This document shows positions 1 through 6,361 of a DNA stretch of 14,546 nucleotides, piece by piece (within the stretch, counting starts at the first letter, position 1; every line of letters starts with the position of its first letter). The stretch lies in the NCBI GenBank assembly GCA_964626015.1, contig CAZVCC010000070.1, positions 1-14,546 of the forward strand. Direction: 5' to 3'. The notes beneath the pieces are model-generated. The model was not told the DNA's origin. It ran no database searches and worked only from the letters and a program-made list of their open reading frames with translations. Source of the stretch: CAIKZJ01 sp964626015 (GTDB lineage: Bacteria > Bacteroidota > Ignavibacteria > Tepidaquicellales > Tepidaquicellaceae). A program made the position numbers and the translations under genes.

Positions 1-44
1 AATATCACACATAATTAGAATTTTGAATTTTATGAAAAGACAAA
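1..44 (+). repeat. Direct repeat, copy 1 (gene-start leader)
   Basis: These 44 bases are identical to 606-649. They cover 31 bases upstream of the ATG at 32 plus the first codons of the small membrane-protein gene. Similarity continues past the identical core without gaps: I count 17 mismatches over the next 60 bases, to about position 100. It then fades. The window begins inside this copy, so its left edge is unknown. Confidence 0.9.
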
Positions 45-370
45 ACCGGCAGATACTATTACCACCCATCCTATTTAGCGTCATCTTAATTTTATTTGTT
101 TTATTCAATCTTTATATACTTTTGGTGTATCTTGATTATCATAATAATTGGGGCTTGTATGTATTTAATATTTGGAGTTTATTGACTTTTATTAAACTAT
201 CTACAATTTCAATTGTTATAAATGTTGTTTTTTTAATTATTACTTTAATTCTTATTATTAAAAGAATATTTAAAGAACTCCCAATATGGTATTATATTTT
301 AATTGTTATCAATTACTCCGTATCTGCAATTTTATATTATATTTTAGTTATGGTAATAAAGGAATTATAA
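32..370 (+). CDS. Small hydrophobic membrane protein, unknown function
   Basis: A 112-residue protein if it starts at the ATG at 32. A TTG nine bases upstream is also in frame, but ATG is preferred because the paralogous leader at 637 starts at the same place. I do not recognise a family. After a basic start (MKRQNRQ) come about three to four hydrophobic segments, near residues 9-30, 45-75 and 83-108, separated by short polar stretches such as KRIFKE. This predicts a polytopic inner-membrane protein. The N-terminus is clearly related to the signal peptide of the neighbouring gene (MKRQ, LL, LFS in register) but lacks an AxA cleavage site, so it probably acts as a membrane anchor. No enzyme motif is visible. 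It could be a degraded or recombined product of the repeat rather than a functional gene. Confidence 0.55.
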   Translation: MKRQNRQILLPPILFSVILILFVLFNLYILLVYLDYHNNWGLYVFNIWSLLTFIKLSTISIVINVVFLIITLILIIKRIFKELPIWYYILIVINYSVSAILYYILVMVIKEL

Positions 371-424
371 ATTGATATTCGTAATGAATAGATATTATTC
401 ATCATTATCTTGTATATTTTTTAT

Positions 425-484
425 GCTCTCTTTGCGACCTTTGCCTTCTTTGCGAACTTTGAGGTAAAAATCTTTAACGTTAAA
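425..484 (+). repeat. CTTTGCG-type dispersed repeat remnant, copy 1
   Basis: In the 371-605 intergenic stretch, a run built on the word CTTTGCG occurs (TCTTTGCGACC, CTTTGCC, CTTTGCGAAC, CTTTGAGG), followed by TAAAAATCTTTAACGTTAAA. Its right part matches 3480-3503 with few changes. From general knowledge, noncoding CTTTGCG-rich elements of this look recur in Bacteroidota-related genomes. Membership in a named family is inference. I see no gene in 371-605. Confidence 0.55.
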
Positions 485-590
485 TTCACGTTCTTTAGTT
501 TGCAGCTCTGCTTCGTCGCGTCCCCCTTCCTTACAAAATTTGTATATAGAAATTAACAACGAAAAGGTTTATTTTTTCAATAGTTCCAAG

Positions 591-620
591 TTGAGTATGA
601 TTCCAAATATCACACATAAT
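591..620 (+). promoter_or_regulatory. Weak sigma70-like promoter candidate
   Basis: TTGAGT (591-596) and CATAAT (615-620) are separated by 18 bases. This would start transcription just upstream of the ATG at 637, leaving a very short leader. The CATAAT half lies inside the direct repeat and so also occurs before the first gene (10-15). The match is partial and the region is AT-rich, so this is tentative. Confidence 0.25.
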
Positions 621-649
621 TAGAATTTTGAATTTTATGAAAAGACAAA
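606..649 (+). repeat. Direct repeat, copy 2 (gene-start leader)
   Basis: This is the second copy of the 44-base identity at 1-44. It spans 31 bases upstream of the ATG at 637 and the first four codons (MKRQ) of the T9SS-domain protein. The same diverged similarity runs on to about 705, through the signal peptide, and stops where the mature protein begins. Confidence 0.9.
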
Positions 650-2151
650 TCCGGCACACATTATTATCATCACTTCTTTTTAGCCTTATCGTAATTATAT
701 ATTTATTTATTTCACAGCCGGCGACAGCACAGATGCAATTCGAGTGGGTGAGGAATTATCCTAATTTTCAGGGACATTCAGCAGCGATTGATTCTTTAGG
801 TAATATTTATTCCGTTGGAGACTCATCAAGTTATTTGATAGTTCTTAAACATAATCCAAATGGAAATCTTCTCTGGACAAAAAAGTTAAATCACAGAAAA
901 ACTAACTCCAGATTGCTTGCAGCAACTGATAGAAATAATGAACTATACGTATCATTTGAAAATATTGCACATGATTATGTATTAGTAAAAATTGATTCAT
1001 CAGGGCAGTTGAAATGGGAGAATATTTTGAATTATGGAGGATGGGACGAGCCTTACGGTATTGCCGTTGATAAGGCGGGTTATATTTATTTGACTGGAGA
1101 AACATTTAACGGAATTACTAAATGCCTCACTGTAAAATATACTCCGCAAGGCGATACGCTATGGGCAAGAATTAATCCTGACTACGTAATGGGAGGGCGA
1201 TATATAAGTCTTGATGACAGTGGATATGTTTATGTTACAGGTGTTTATTCAGATCCAGGGGTGGCCGGATTCTTTGGTACTTTGAAATATGATAATAATG
1301 GAAATCTGAAATGGTTTAATAAGTATAAGTATCCGAATAAGATTTCATACGGAACATGTGTAAAACCCGACAATAAAGGTAATTGTTACGTAGCTGGTAT
1401 GGTAGATAATAGTGTTTACATTTCAGGGCTTATTAAATATGATTATAAAGGTGATTCAGTATGGGTAAGAATTTTTGGAGATTCTTTAACGGAGACGGGG
1501 GGATCAACTAATATTAATTTCGATGATATTGGAAATATATATTTATCTGCTATTTACACCTTAAAATATGACACGACAGGTTATCTACATTGGTATAGAT
1601 ATAACGCCTGTTCTGTGAATTCTTTCTCATATCACAATAATCGTATATATAGTGCGGGGCCGAGATTGTGGCTAGGACCTGACAGTTTGCGAATTATTGA
1701 ATTAGACGAAAAAGGAAAACTGATTAGTCAGAACTATTATCCAAAATCACCATCCCCCATGCTTGATTTGAAGTTTTATAACAACTCAATTTATCTTGTA
1801 ATTAATTCACAGGACTCTTTAATATTATTAAAATTCAATACTTCCCCTAATAGCATCGTGAACAACACAACTATTATAAGTAATTATAAATTGCACCAGA
1901 ATTATCCGAATCCGTTTAATTCATCAACGATTATTCGTTTTTCATTGATTAAGCCAGGAAATATAAATCTAAAAATATACGATATAAACGGAAAAGAAAT
2001 ATTAAACATTGCGAATGGATTTAAGCAGGCAGGAGAATACAAAGAAAGACTATCGTTGGAAAACCTTGAATTATCAAACGGAGTGTATTTTTATTCTTTA
2101 TTCGTTAACAATGTTCTTATAGATACAAAAAAACTTATAATTATAAAATAG
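637..2151 (+). CDS. Secreted beta-propeller-like protein with T9SS type A sorting domain
   Basis: 504 residues from the ATG at 637; an in-frame TTG at 628 is rejected. Residues 1-32 are a classic signal peptide: MKRQIR, a long hydrophobic core, then a PATAQ cleavage site. Residues ~35-400 contain repeated blade-like units of the form D..GNIY/GYVYVTG...LKYD..GNLKW, as in SBBP or bacterial propeller proteins. The last ~90 residues (from about 415) form the T9SS C-terminal sorting domain: LHQNYPNPFN, then IRFSL, LKIYDINGKE and NGVYFYSL. Family knowledge predicts Sec export, passage through the T9SS outer-membrane channel, and cleavage or surface attachment. Ligand and role are not evident; there are no protease or glycosidase motifs. 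The PorQ-like protein encoded at the other end of the window belongs to the same export route. Confidence 0.9.
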   Translation: MKRQIRHTLLSSLLFSLIVIIYLFISQPATAQMQFEWVRNYPNFQGHSAAIDSLGNIYSVGDSSSYLIVLKHNPNGNLLWTKKLNHRKTNSRLLAATDRNNELYVSFENIAHDYVLVKIDSSGQLKWENILNYGGWDEPYGIAVDKAGYIYLTGETFNGITKCLTVKYTPQGDTLWARINPDYVMGGRYISLDDSGYVYVTGVYSDPGVAGFFGTLKYDNNGNLKWFNKYKYPNKISYGTCVKPDNKGNCYVAGMVDNSVYISGLIKYDYKGDSVWVRIFGDSLTETGGSTNINFDDIGNIYLSAIYTLKYDTTGYLHWYRYNACSVNSFSYHNNRIYSAGPRLWLGPDSLRIIELDEKGKLISQNYYPKSPSPMLDLKFYNNSIYLVINSQDSLILLKFNTSPNSIVNNTTIISNYKLHQNYPNPFNSSTIIRFSLIKPGNINLKIYDINGKEILNIANGFKQAGEYKERLSLENLELSNGVYFYSLFVNNVLIDTKKLIIIK

Positions 2152-2213
2152 TTAGAAATAGCATTTTTTATTATTATGTCTCATGCAGACACCAAAATAA
2201 TTATTTTATTTAC

Positions 2214-2242
2214 TTGACATTTATAAAAAATTATTGTATATT
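2214..2242 (+). promoter_or_regulatory. Strong sigma70-type promoter
   Basis: A perfect TTGACA (2214-2219) and TATATT (2237-2242) stand exactly 17 bases apart. An AT-only palindrome (AAAATAATTATTTT, 2194-2207) lies just upstream, where an UP element would sit. Transcription would begin near 2250 and run about 250 bases before the next ATG at 2498. No gene is seen in 2152-2497, so this implies an unusually long leader RNA or an unrecognised short transcript. Confidence 0.6.
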
Positions 2243-2253
2243 GTATTATACAA
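2234..2253. promoter_or_regulatory. Operator-like inverted repeat over the -10 box
   Basis: Perfect 7-base arms TTGTATA and TATACAA flank a 6-base centre (TTGTAT). The palindrome covers the -10 hexamer of the promoter at 2214-2242 and the expected start site. A dimeric repressor bound here would block RNA polymerase. No regulator gene is in the window, and the palindrome is AT-rich, so chance cannot be excluded. Confidence 0.4.
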
Positions 2254-2348
2254 GAAATAGTACAATTAATCTTGTTGAAAGTTGTGATATTTATTTGTAA
2301 TTGAAGTTATTTGCTAAATACACTCAAAAACTACAAGATTTCAAAAAC

Positions 2349-2393
2349 CCACTCAAAGTCCACTTCAAACCCGCTTAAATTCCACTTGATATT
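2349..2393 (+). repeat. Degenerate 11-bp tandem repeat
   Basis: Four consecutive units begin with CCRCTY: CCACTCAAAGT (2349), CCACTTCAAAC (2360), CCGCTTAAATT (2371) and CCACTTGATATT (2382). The first three are exactly 11 bases and the last is 12. A related ACACTCAAAAA occurs upstream, near 2320-2330. The strand is almost free of G, which makes it stand out in an A/T-dominated stretch. It lies in the leader between the strong promoter and the DUF6266-like gene. Confidence 0.6.
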
Positions 2394-2497
2394 CACAGAA
2401 TTATCTATTAACTTGCGATGAATCGTCGATGAACGTACCTTACTTCATCCATCGGTGTGTTAAAATATGTATATTTTTAAACTAAAATTATACTCTT

Positions 2498-3283
2498 ATG
2501 GCAGAAATGAAAGGTGGTCTTCTCGGAAAACCTTCTGGTAAAGTAGGGAATATGGTTTATCGTATCAAAAATAAGAAGGTTCTTGCTTACCAGCTCAATG
2601 AGACCTACAATAAATCTTTCTCAGATAAAGCTCTGGAAAATGAAAGTCTTTTTACGAAAGTCTCTGCTTTTGCAAACTTTCTGAATAAGTCTCCTTTGCT
2701 GAAACAACTTTGGATTCTTTCAAAAAGACCTGGTGCGTATTCTAATCTAAAAATCTATAAATACAATCATAGAAATATAAAACTTTGGGGTATAAGCTCT
2801 GAGGCACGTATTTTACCCACAAATTTTACTTATAAGAATAAAAATGTCATTCTCGATAAGAATAAGCTCACACTCGAATTTCTTTCTCCTGAAATTAATA
2901 AATTATACAAAAATCAAACTCATGATTTTGAACCTCCCTATACTTTTATATCTGTTATTTATGCTGTTGACCCTGTAAACCCTGAATCAGAGCAGAAGAA
3001 AGCCGCTATTTATCTCGATGAAAAAGTAGTTGATTTTAAAATCTCAGCTGCGGGAACATCTCGCTTTACATTTGATACTGCCGATAACTCTTTCCCTTTT
3101 CTCAATGATTTTAAAACTGTTCTTGTATTCCCGGCTATCGTTTCCGATGGTACTTCAAGCACTATGGTAAAATGGGCAGAATGCGGAGGTATATACATAA
3201 AAGGCTCAATACCGAAGAAAAGTTTATATAAACCGGAACCTCTTCCCGTTAAACCAAATAAAACGTTTATTATAGATTTTTGA
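2498..3283 (+). CDS. DUF6266-like protein, unknown function
   Basis: 261 residues from ATG, with no Shine-Dalgarno. The N-terminus (KGGLLGKPSGKVGNMVYRIKN) resembles the opening of the DUF6266 family common in Bacteroidota, where GxLGxxSGKVGNVV is followed by a basic segment and then a stretch like SLFTKVSAFANFL. That assignment is from memory of the family pattern and needs a profile search. There is no signal peptide or membrane segment. The C-terminal half has alternating hydrophobic strands (TFISVIYAVD, FKTVLVFPAIVSD, GGIYIKG), suggesting a beta-sandwich. The Gly/Lys-rich start recalls virion or nucleic-acid-associated proteins, but I see no diagnostic motif. It stands alone, with 346 bases of noncoding DNA before it (promoter, palindrome, tandem repeats) and 407 after it. 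Confidence 0.75.
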   Translation: MAEMKGGLLGKPSGKVGNMVYRIKNKKVLAYQLNETYNKSFSDKALENESLFTKVSAFANFLNKSPLLKQLWILSKRPGAYSNLKIYKYNHRNIKLWGISSEARILPTNFTYKNKNVILDKNKLTLEFLSPEINKLYKNQTHDFEPPYTFISVIYAVDPVNPESEQKKAAIYLDEKVVDFKISAAGTSRFTFDTADNSFPFLNDFKTVLVFPAIVSDGTSSTMVKWAECGGIYIKGSIPKKSLYKPEPLPVKPNKTFIIDF

Positions 3284-3479
3284 ATTTTCAGCGATTAAGA
3301 CGCGTAGAGTTTCATTTGAAATATCCCATACATTGTGTTTGGAAATCTTTCGCTTTTGAACCTAATTATCTATCTCTACAACAAGCATTTTCAAAATTAA
3401 TTACTTAGACCATCTGAATTTTTAAGGTAAAATAAATCATTCTTTTGCACTCGAGTCGCAGATCCGCCGTGGCTGACGT

Positions 3480-3503
3480 CCTTTGTGATAAAATCTTTAA
3501 AGT
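3480..3503 (+). repeat. Dispersed repeat remnant, copy 2
   Basis: The stretch CCTTTGTGATAAAATC then TTTAAAGTC matches 456-480 (ACTTTGAGGTAAAAATC then TTTAACGT) at most positions. The preceding GC-richer segment (3451-3480, with GATCCGCCGTGGC) is unlike the surrounding AT-rich DNA and can form an imperfect hairpin. It is probably a worn fragment of the same family of noncoding repeats. Apart from this and the promoter below, I see nothing in 3284-3690. Confidence 0.45.
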
Positions 3504-3549
3504 CTAATATATGTTTTGGTATGGTTTCTTTGAACTTCTTTATAATGGG

Positions 3550-3581
3550 ATTGTAAAAACTACTTATTTTTATTATCTTTG
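3550..3581 (+). promoter_or_regulatory. Bacteroidota-type promoter for gcvH
   Basis: TATCTTTG (3574-3581) is a full match to the Bacteroidota -7 consensus TAnnTTTG. ATTG lies 20 bases upstream (3550-3553), three of four bases of the -33 TTTG box at the expected spacing. Transcription would start near 3588, giving a leader of roughly 100 bases before gcvH. Confidence 0.5.
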
Positions 3582-3690
3582 CTATTGTTACAATGATACA
3601 TTATTCTTGAATTTATGAGGTTTTAAGTATTTAAAAATATGTTTTTTAGATACTTAGAACTTTTTGTATAATTATTAAATAAGTTAATTT

Positions 3691-4071
3691 ATGAATATTC
3701 CCGAAAGTTTGAAGTTTACAAAAGAGCACGAGTATGTAAAAATTGACGGTAATGTGGCTGCAATAGGAGTTACGGATTATGCTCAGGGCGAACTTGGCGA
3801 TATTATTTTTGTTGATTTTACAAAATCAGTCGGCGATTCCGTTGCAGTTAACGATGTCGTCTGCTCTATCGAAGCCGTGAAAACTGTTTCTGAGGTTTTC
3901 AGCCCGCTTTCTGGTAAAATCATTGAAATAAATTCAGGTATTAACGACGCTGCTTCTTCCGTCAATTCCGACCCTTACGGTGCTGGTTGGCTGTTTAAGA
4001 TTGAAGTTGCTAATGCTGCTGAACTCGATGGTCTTTTGGACGCTGCAGCTTATAAAGCACTTTTAGGTTAA
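3691..4071 (+). CDS. gcvH: Glycine cleavage system H protein
   Basis: 126 residues, the normal length for the family. GcvH is the cytoplasmic lipoyl carrier that shuttles the aminomethyl group between the P, T and L proteins of the glycine cleavage system. The sequence has the typical opening (LKFTKEHEYVK), the GELGDIIFVD strand, and the lipoyl-lysine hairpin IEAVKTVSEVFSPLSG with the modified lysine at residue 64. The usual Asn-xx-Pro-Tyr-Gly-xGW segment (NSDPYGAGW) follows. It stands alone: gcvP and gcvT are not adjacent. It has a promoter candidate of its own, and a 117-base gap separates it from the next gene. The context before its ATG is AT-rich without Shine-Dalgarno. Confidence 0.97.
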   Translation: MNIPESLKFTKEHEYVKIDGNVAAIGVTDYAQGELGDIIFVDFTKSVGDSVAVNDVVCSIEAVKTVSEVFSPLSGKIIEINSGINDAASSVNSDPYGAGWLFKIEVANAAELDGLLDAAAYKALLG

Positions 4072-4188
4072 TAATAATTTAATTCATTATTTAATTCCTG
4101 AATAATTTTTGCGAATCAGGTCTATTCCTGCTTTGCAATTTTATTATTTATTCTTAATGATTTGTTTTAGAAAATTGTGGAGGCTGAT

Positions 4189-4689
4189 ATGATGAAAATT
4201 ATTGTGTCTAACCTTGCGGAAGGTGAACATAAGTACGAGTTTAAAGAAAGTGAAGTTTATCTGGAACTCGTTGACCTTAGGACTAAAGACGGTTTCAATG
4301 TTAATGTTACGCTGAATAAATCCGACATGCAGATTCATGCTATCGTTGAGGTTAGTGCCGTGCTGATTTTTCCTTGCGATAGATGCACGGATGATTTTGA
4401 ATTTAATTTAAATACTGAATTCGATGTCGTGATTAAGTATTCAAAGAACGATGTTGAACTTAATTCAACCGATAACGATAATATATTCTTCATTTCTCCG
4501 GAAACGAATAATATTGACCTGAAAAACGTGGTTAGGGAAAATATCTTGGTTTCTATACCTATGAGACACGTTCCGGAAGAAAATGACGGTGTATGTTCTT
4601 ATTGTAAGAAAGAGATTAATGAAATACTTAAAATTGAAATAAAACAGGAGTTAAACCCTGTTTGGAATAAGTTGTTAAACAAGAATTAA
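4189..4689 (+). CDS. YceD/DUF177 family protein
   Basis: About 166 residues. A GTG at 4177 is in frame, but the GGAGG at 4179-4183 would then be coding. It is ideally placed for ATG 4189 (5 bases) or ATG 4192 (8 bases), so one of these is the start. DUF177/YceD proteins sit immediately upstream of rpmF in most bacteria; plant and bacterial members are linked to 23S rRNA accumulation. Two cysteine pairs are visible, FPCDRC near residue 62 and VCSYC near 145, consistent with the family's zinc-ribbon-like arrangement. The central region contains FEFNLNTEFDVVIKYS. rpmF follows after 13 bases, and this gene probably heads the long operon. Its strong Shine-Dalgarno is unusual here. Confidence 0.88.
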   Translation: MMKIIVSNLAEGEHKYEFKESEVYLELVDLRTKDGFNVNVTLNKSDMQIHAIVEVSAVLIFPCDRCTDDFEFNLNTEFDVVIKYSKNDVELNSTDNDNIFFISPETNNIDLKNVVRENILVSIPMRHVPEENDGVCSYCKKEINEILKIEIKQELNPVWNKLLNKN

Positions 4690-4702
4690 TTAAATAAGTA
4701 AA

Positions 4703-4882
4703 ATGCCAAATCCAAAAAGAAGACATTCGAAAACAAGAGGAAGAAAACGCAGAACTCATTACAAAGCTGCTGCTCCGACTTTAGTAGCCTGTTCAAACTG
4801 TAAGGAAATGAAACCAAGCCATCAGATTTGTCCTGCTTGCGGTTTCTATGACGGCAAAAGTATTGTGCTTCCTAAGAAATAA
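4703..4882 (+). CDS. rpmF: 50S ribosomal protein L32
   Basis: 59 residues, the standard length. It opens MPNPKRRHSKTRGRKRR, the conserved L32 start that binds 23S rRNA. It carries a zinc ribbon with cysteines at residues 30, 33, 43 and 46 (ACSNC and ICPAC), so this is the zinc-binding (C+) form. It lies between YceD/DUF177 and plsX, the canonical order across bacteria, with 13 bases before it and 5 after it. The ATG has no Shine-Dalgarno, so initiation may depend on the AT-rich unstructured context or on coupling to the gene before it. Confidence 0.97.
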   Translation: MPNPKRRHSKTRGRKRRTHYKAAAPTLVACSNCKEMKPSHQICPACGFYDGKSIVLPKK

Positions 4883-4887
4883 ACTTA

Positions 4888-5919
4888 ATGACACAGGAGA
4901 GCTCTAAAATTATTCGTATAGCAGTCGACGCTATGGGCGGGGATTTTACTCCTGATAATCCTGTTCTGGGTGCCGCTGAAGCTGCTGCCGAAAACAGTAA
5001 TATAGACGTTATACTCGTTGGTCCCGAAAATAGGATTAAAGATGTTCTCAAAAAGAAAAATGTTAATCTAAGCAATCTTAAGATTGTTCATACTAATGAA
5101 TATGTTACGATGGATGATTTACCCGCTGAAGTTTTCAAGGCTAAGCCGAATTCTTCTCTGAACATTGCTCTGAAAATGCAAAGGGAGAAAGAAGCAGACG
5201 CTCTTGTTAGTGCAGGTAATACTGGTGCAGTTCTTTCTCATTCAACTTTACGCCTCGGAAGGATACAGGGAATCGGAAGAGCAACAATCGGCGCTGAACT
5301 TCCTTCAATGAATGGTTCGACGCTTGTTTTCGACGTTGGTGCCACTGTCGATTGCAGACCCGACCACCTCGTTGAATATGCGATTATGGGCTCAATTTTT
5401 GCCAAGTATATTTACAAAAAGGATAATCCAAAAATTGGTTTGCTGAGCGTTGGTGAAGAAAAAAGTAAAGGCAACGAGGTCTCACTCGCTGCATACGAGA
5501 TGCTCGAGAAAGCACCCATTAACTTCGTTGGAAATGCTGAAGGAAGCGATATTCTGAGAGGTACTGTTGACGTTGCTATTTGCGATGGTTATACTGGCAA
5601 TATTTTACTCAAACTCGCTGAAAGCGTTCTTGAGCTGTTAAGGTTTAAATTCAGGGAATATGCTGATAAAGGTTTCTTTCAGAAATTATGGATGGGGATG
5701 ATGTACGGTACTATTAAAAGCATTTTTAAAAAATTTGACTACGAAGAGCAAGGCGGTACTCCTCTTCTCGGTGTGAATGGAGTTTCTATTATTGGGCATG
5801 GAAAATCAACTCCTTATGCAATTAAGAAAATGATTTTCAGGGCTGAACAGATTGCACGGCTTGAGATAAACAAGAAAATTGAAGAAGCAATTAAAGAAAA
5901 TAAATTAATAAATAAATAA
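4888..5919 (+). CDS. plsX: Phosphate acyltransferase PlsX
   Basis: 343 residues. PlsX converts acyl-ACP plus phosphate to acyl-phosphate, the substrate of PlsY in the first step of phosphatidic acid synthesis, acting peripherally at the membrane. The signature RIAVDAMGGDFTP is at residues 10-22. Further conserved blocks are DALVSAGNTGAVL, LVFDVGATVDCRPDHL, IGLLSVGEEKSKGN, NFVGNAEGSDI and DVAICDGYTGNILLK. It begins 5 bases after the rpmF stop, the usual arrangement. The fabH gene that commonly follows plsX is absent; a small unknown gene follows instead. Confidence 0.97.
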   Translation: MTQESSKIIRIAVDAMGGDFTPDNPVLGAAEAAAENSNIDVILVGPENRIKDVLKKKNVNLSNLKIVHTNEYVTMDDLPAEVFKAKPNSSLNIALKMQREKEADALVSAGNTGAVLSHSTLRLGRIQGIGRATIGAELPSMNGSTLVFDVGATVDCRPDHLVEYAIMGSIFAKYIYKKDNPKIGLLSVGEEKSKGNEVSLAAYEMLEKAPINFVGNAEGSDILRGTVDVAICDGYTGNILLKLAESVLELLRFKFREYADKGFFQKLWMGMMYGTIKSIFKKFDYEEQGGTPLLGVNGVSIIGHGKSTPYAIKKMIFRAEQIARLEINKKIEEAIKENKLINK

Positions 5920-5925
5920 TACAAA

Positions 5926-6132
5926 ATGGCAAAAGTACAAACATTTGCAGACAAAGCTGCGAAACTTGCTAAAAAGCACGATTTCACCGTTATCGACCCT
6001 GATACTAATCAGGAAACAAGAATTATTAACGTAAGACTTGTTGAGGCAGTTAAAACCGAAAAGGGTTCAGTAAAATTTCTTGATAGAAACATGAAAGTTT
6101 ATGAATCTTCTTATAAACCTTATAAAGGATAG
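5926..6132 (+). CDS. Small basic protein, unknown, between plsX and rpmB
   Basis: 68 residues, starting 6 bases after plsX. I do not recognise a family. Residues 4-18 (VQTFADKAAKLAKKH) look like an amphipathic basic helix. Alternating polar/hydrophobic segments follow (FTVIDPDT, ETRIINVRLVEAV, GSVKFLDRNMKVYESSY), likely beta strands, and it ends in YKPYKG. There is no cysteine, signal peptide or membrane segment. Size, positive charge and location directly before L28 suggest a ribosome- or RNA-associated role, but that is inference from context. It is not an obvious match to the small DUF4295 proteins that accompany L28/L33 in Bacteroidota. Operon position, exact spacing and an orderly sequence argue that it is a real gene. 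Confidence 0.8.
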   Translation: MAKVQTFADKAAKLAKKHDFTVIDPDTNQETRIINVRLVEAVKTEKGSVKFLDRNMKVYESSYKPYKG

Positions 6133-6140
6133 GAGCAACT

Positions 6141-6353
6141 ATGGCAAGAGTATGTAAATTAACTGGTAAAAAACCAATGACCGGTAACAATGTTTCTCAT
6201 GCAAACAACAGAACTAAAAGAAGACAGTTACCAAATCTGCAAAAGAAAAGAATCTGGCTTGAAGAGGAAAAACGCTTTGTTACCATGAAAATCTCTACCG
6301 AAGCTATTAAAACACTCGATAAAAAGGGACTTAAAGCGTTGTTGAGTAAATAA
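6141..6353 (+). CDS. rpmB: 50S ribosomal protein L28
   Basis: 70 residues. It has the L28 signature MARVCKLTGKKPMTGNNVSHANN, then TKRRQLPNLQKKRIW, EEKRFVTMKIS and a C-terminal TLDKKGLKALL. It binds 23S rRNA in the large subunit. Only one cysteine (C5) is present, so this is the non-zinc form. A true Shine-Dalgarno AGGAG (6131-6135) overlaps the stop codon of the upstream gene, with 5 bases to the ATG. It is one of only two clear Shine-Dalgarno sites in the window. rpmG (L33), which often follows rpmB, is not here. Confidence 0.97.
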   Translation: MARVCKLTGKKPMTGNNVSHANNRTKRRQLPNLQKKRIWLEEEKRFVTMKISTEAIKTLDKKGLKALLSK

Positions 6354-6361
6354 GTGTCCTG

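Noticed and set aside
902..1105. 67-codon minus-strand ORF inside the propeller gene
   Set aside because: It is antisense to a well-supported coding region, has no family pattern and no start context; a shadow ORF.
2177..2191. Small hairpin TGTCT-CATGC-AGACA after the T9SS-domain gene, as a terminator
   Set aside because: Only five pairs, and no T tract follows; too weak to call.
2349..2393. CRISPR array reading of the 11-bp repeats
   Set aside because: Units are far too short, contiguous without spacers and degenerate; no cas genes are present.
2420..2452. GATGAA...TTCATC hairpin upstream of the DUF6266-like gene as a riboswitch or RNA element
   Set aside because: Six pairs with a ten-base loop and poor extension; not enough to support an RNA gene or a known riboswitch.
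3451..3480. GC-richer segment before the repeat tail as a tRNA or small RNA gene
   Set aside because: It forms only an imperfect short hairpin, with no cloverleaf, TTC arm or CCA end; better explained as repeat debris.
4101..4128. CCTGA...TCAGG inverted repeat between gcvH and DUF177 as a terminator or attenuator
   Set aside because: Five-base stem with a long loop and no T run; likely chance.
4177..4188. GTG start for the DUF177 protein
   Set aside because: It would place the GGAGG Shine-Dalgarno inside the coding sequence; the ATGs at 4189/4192 are correctly spaced from it.
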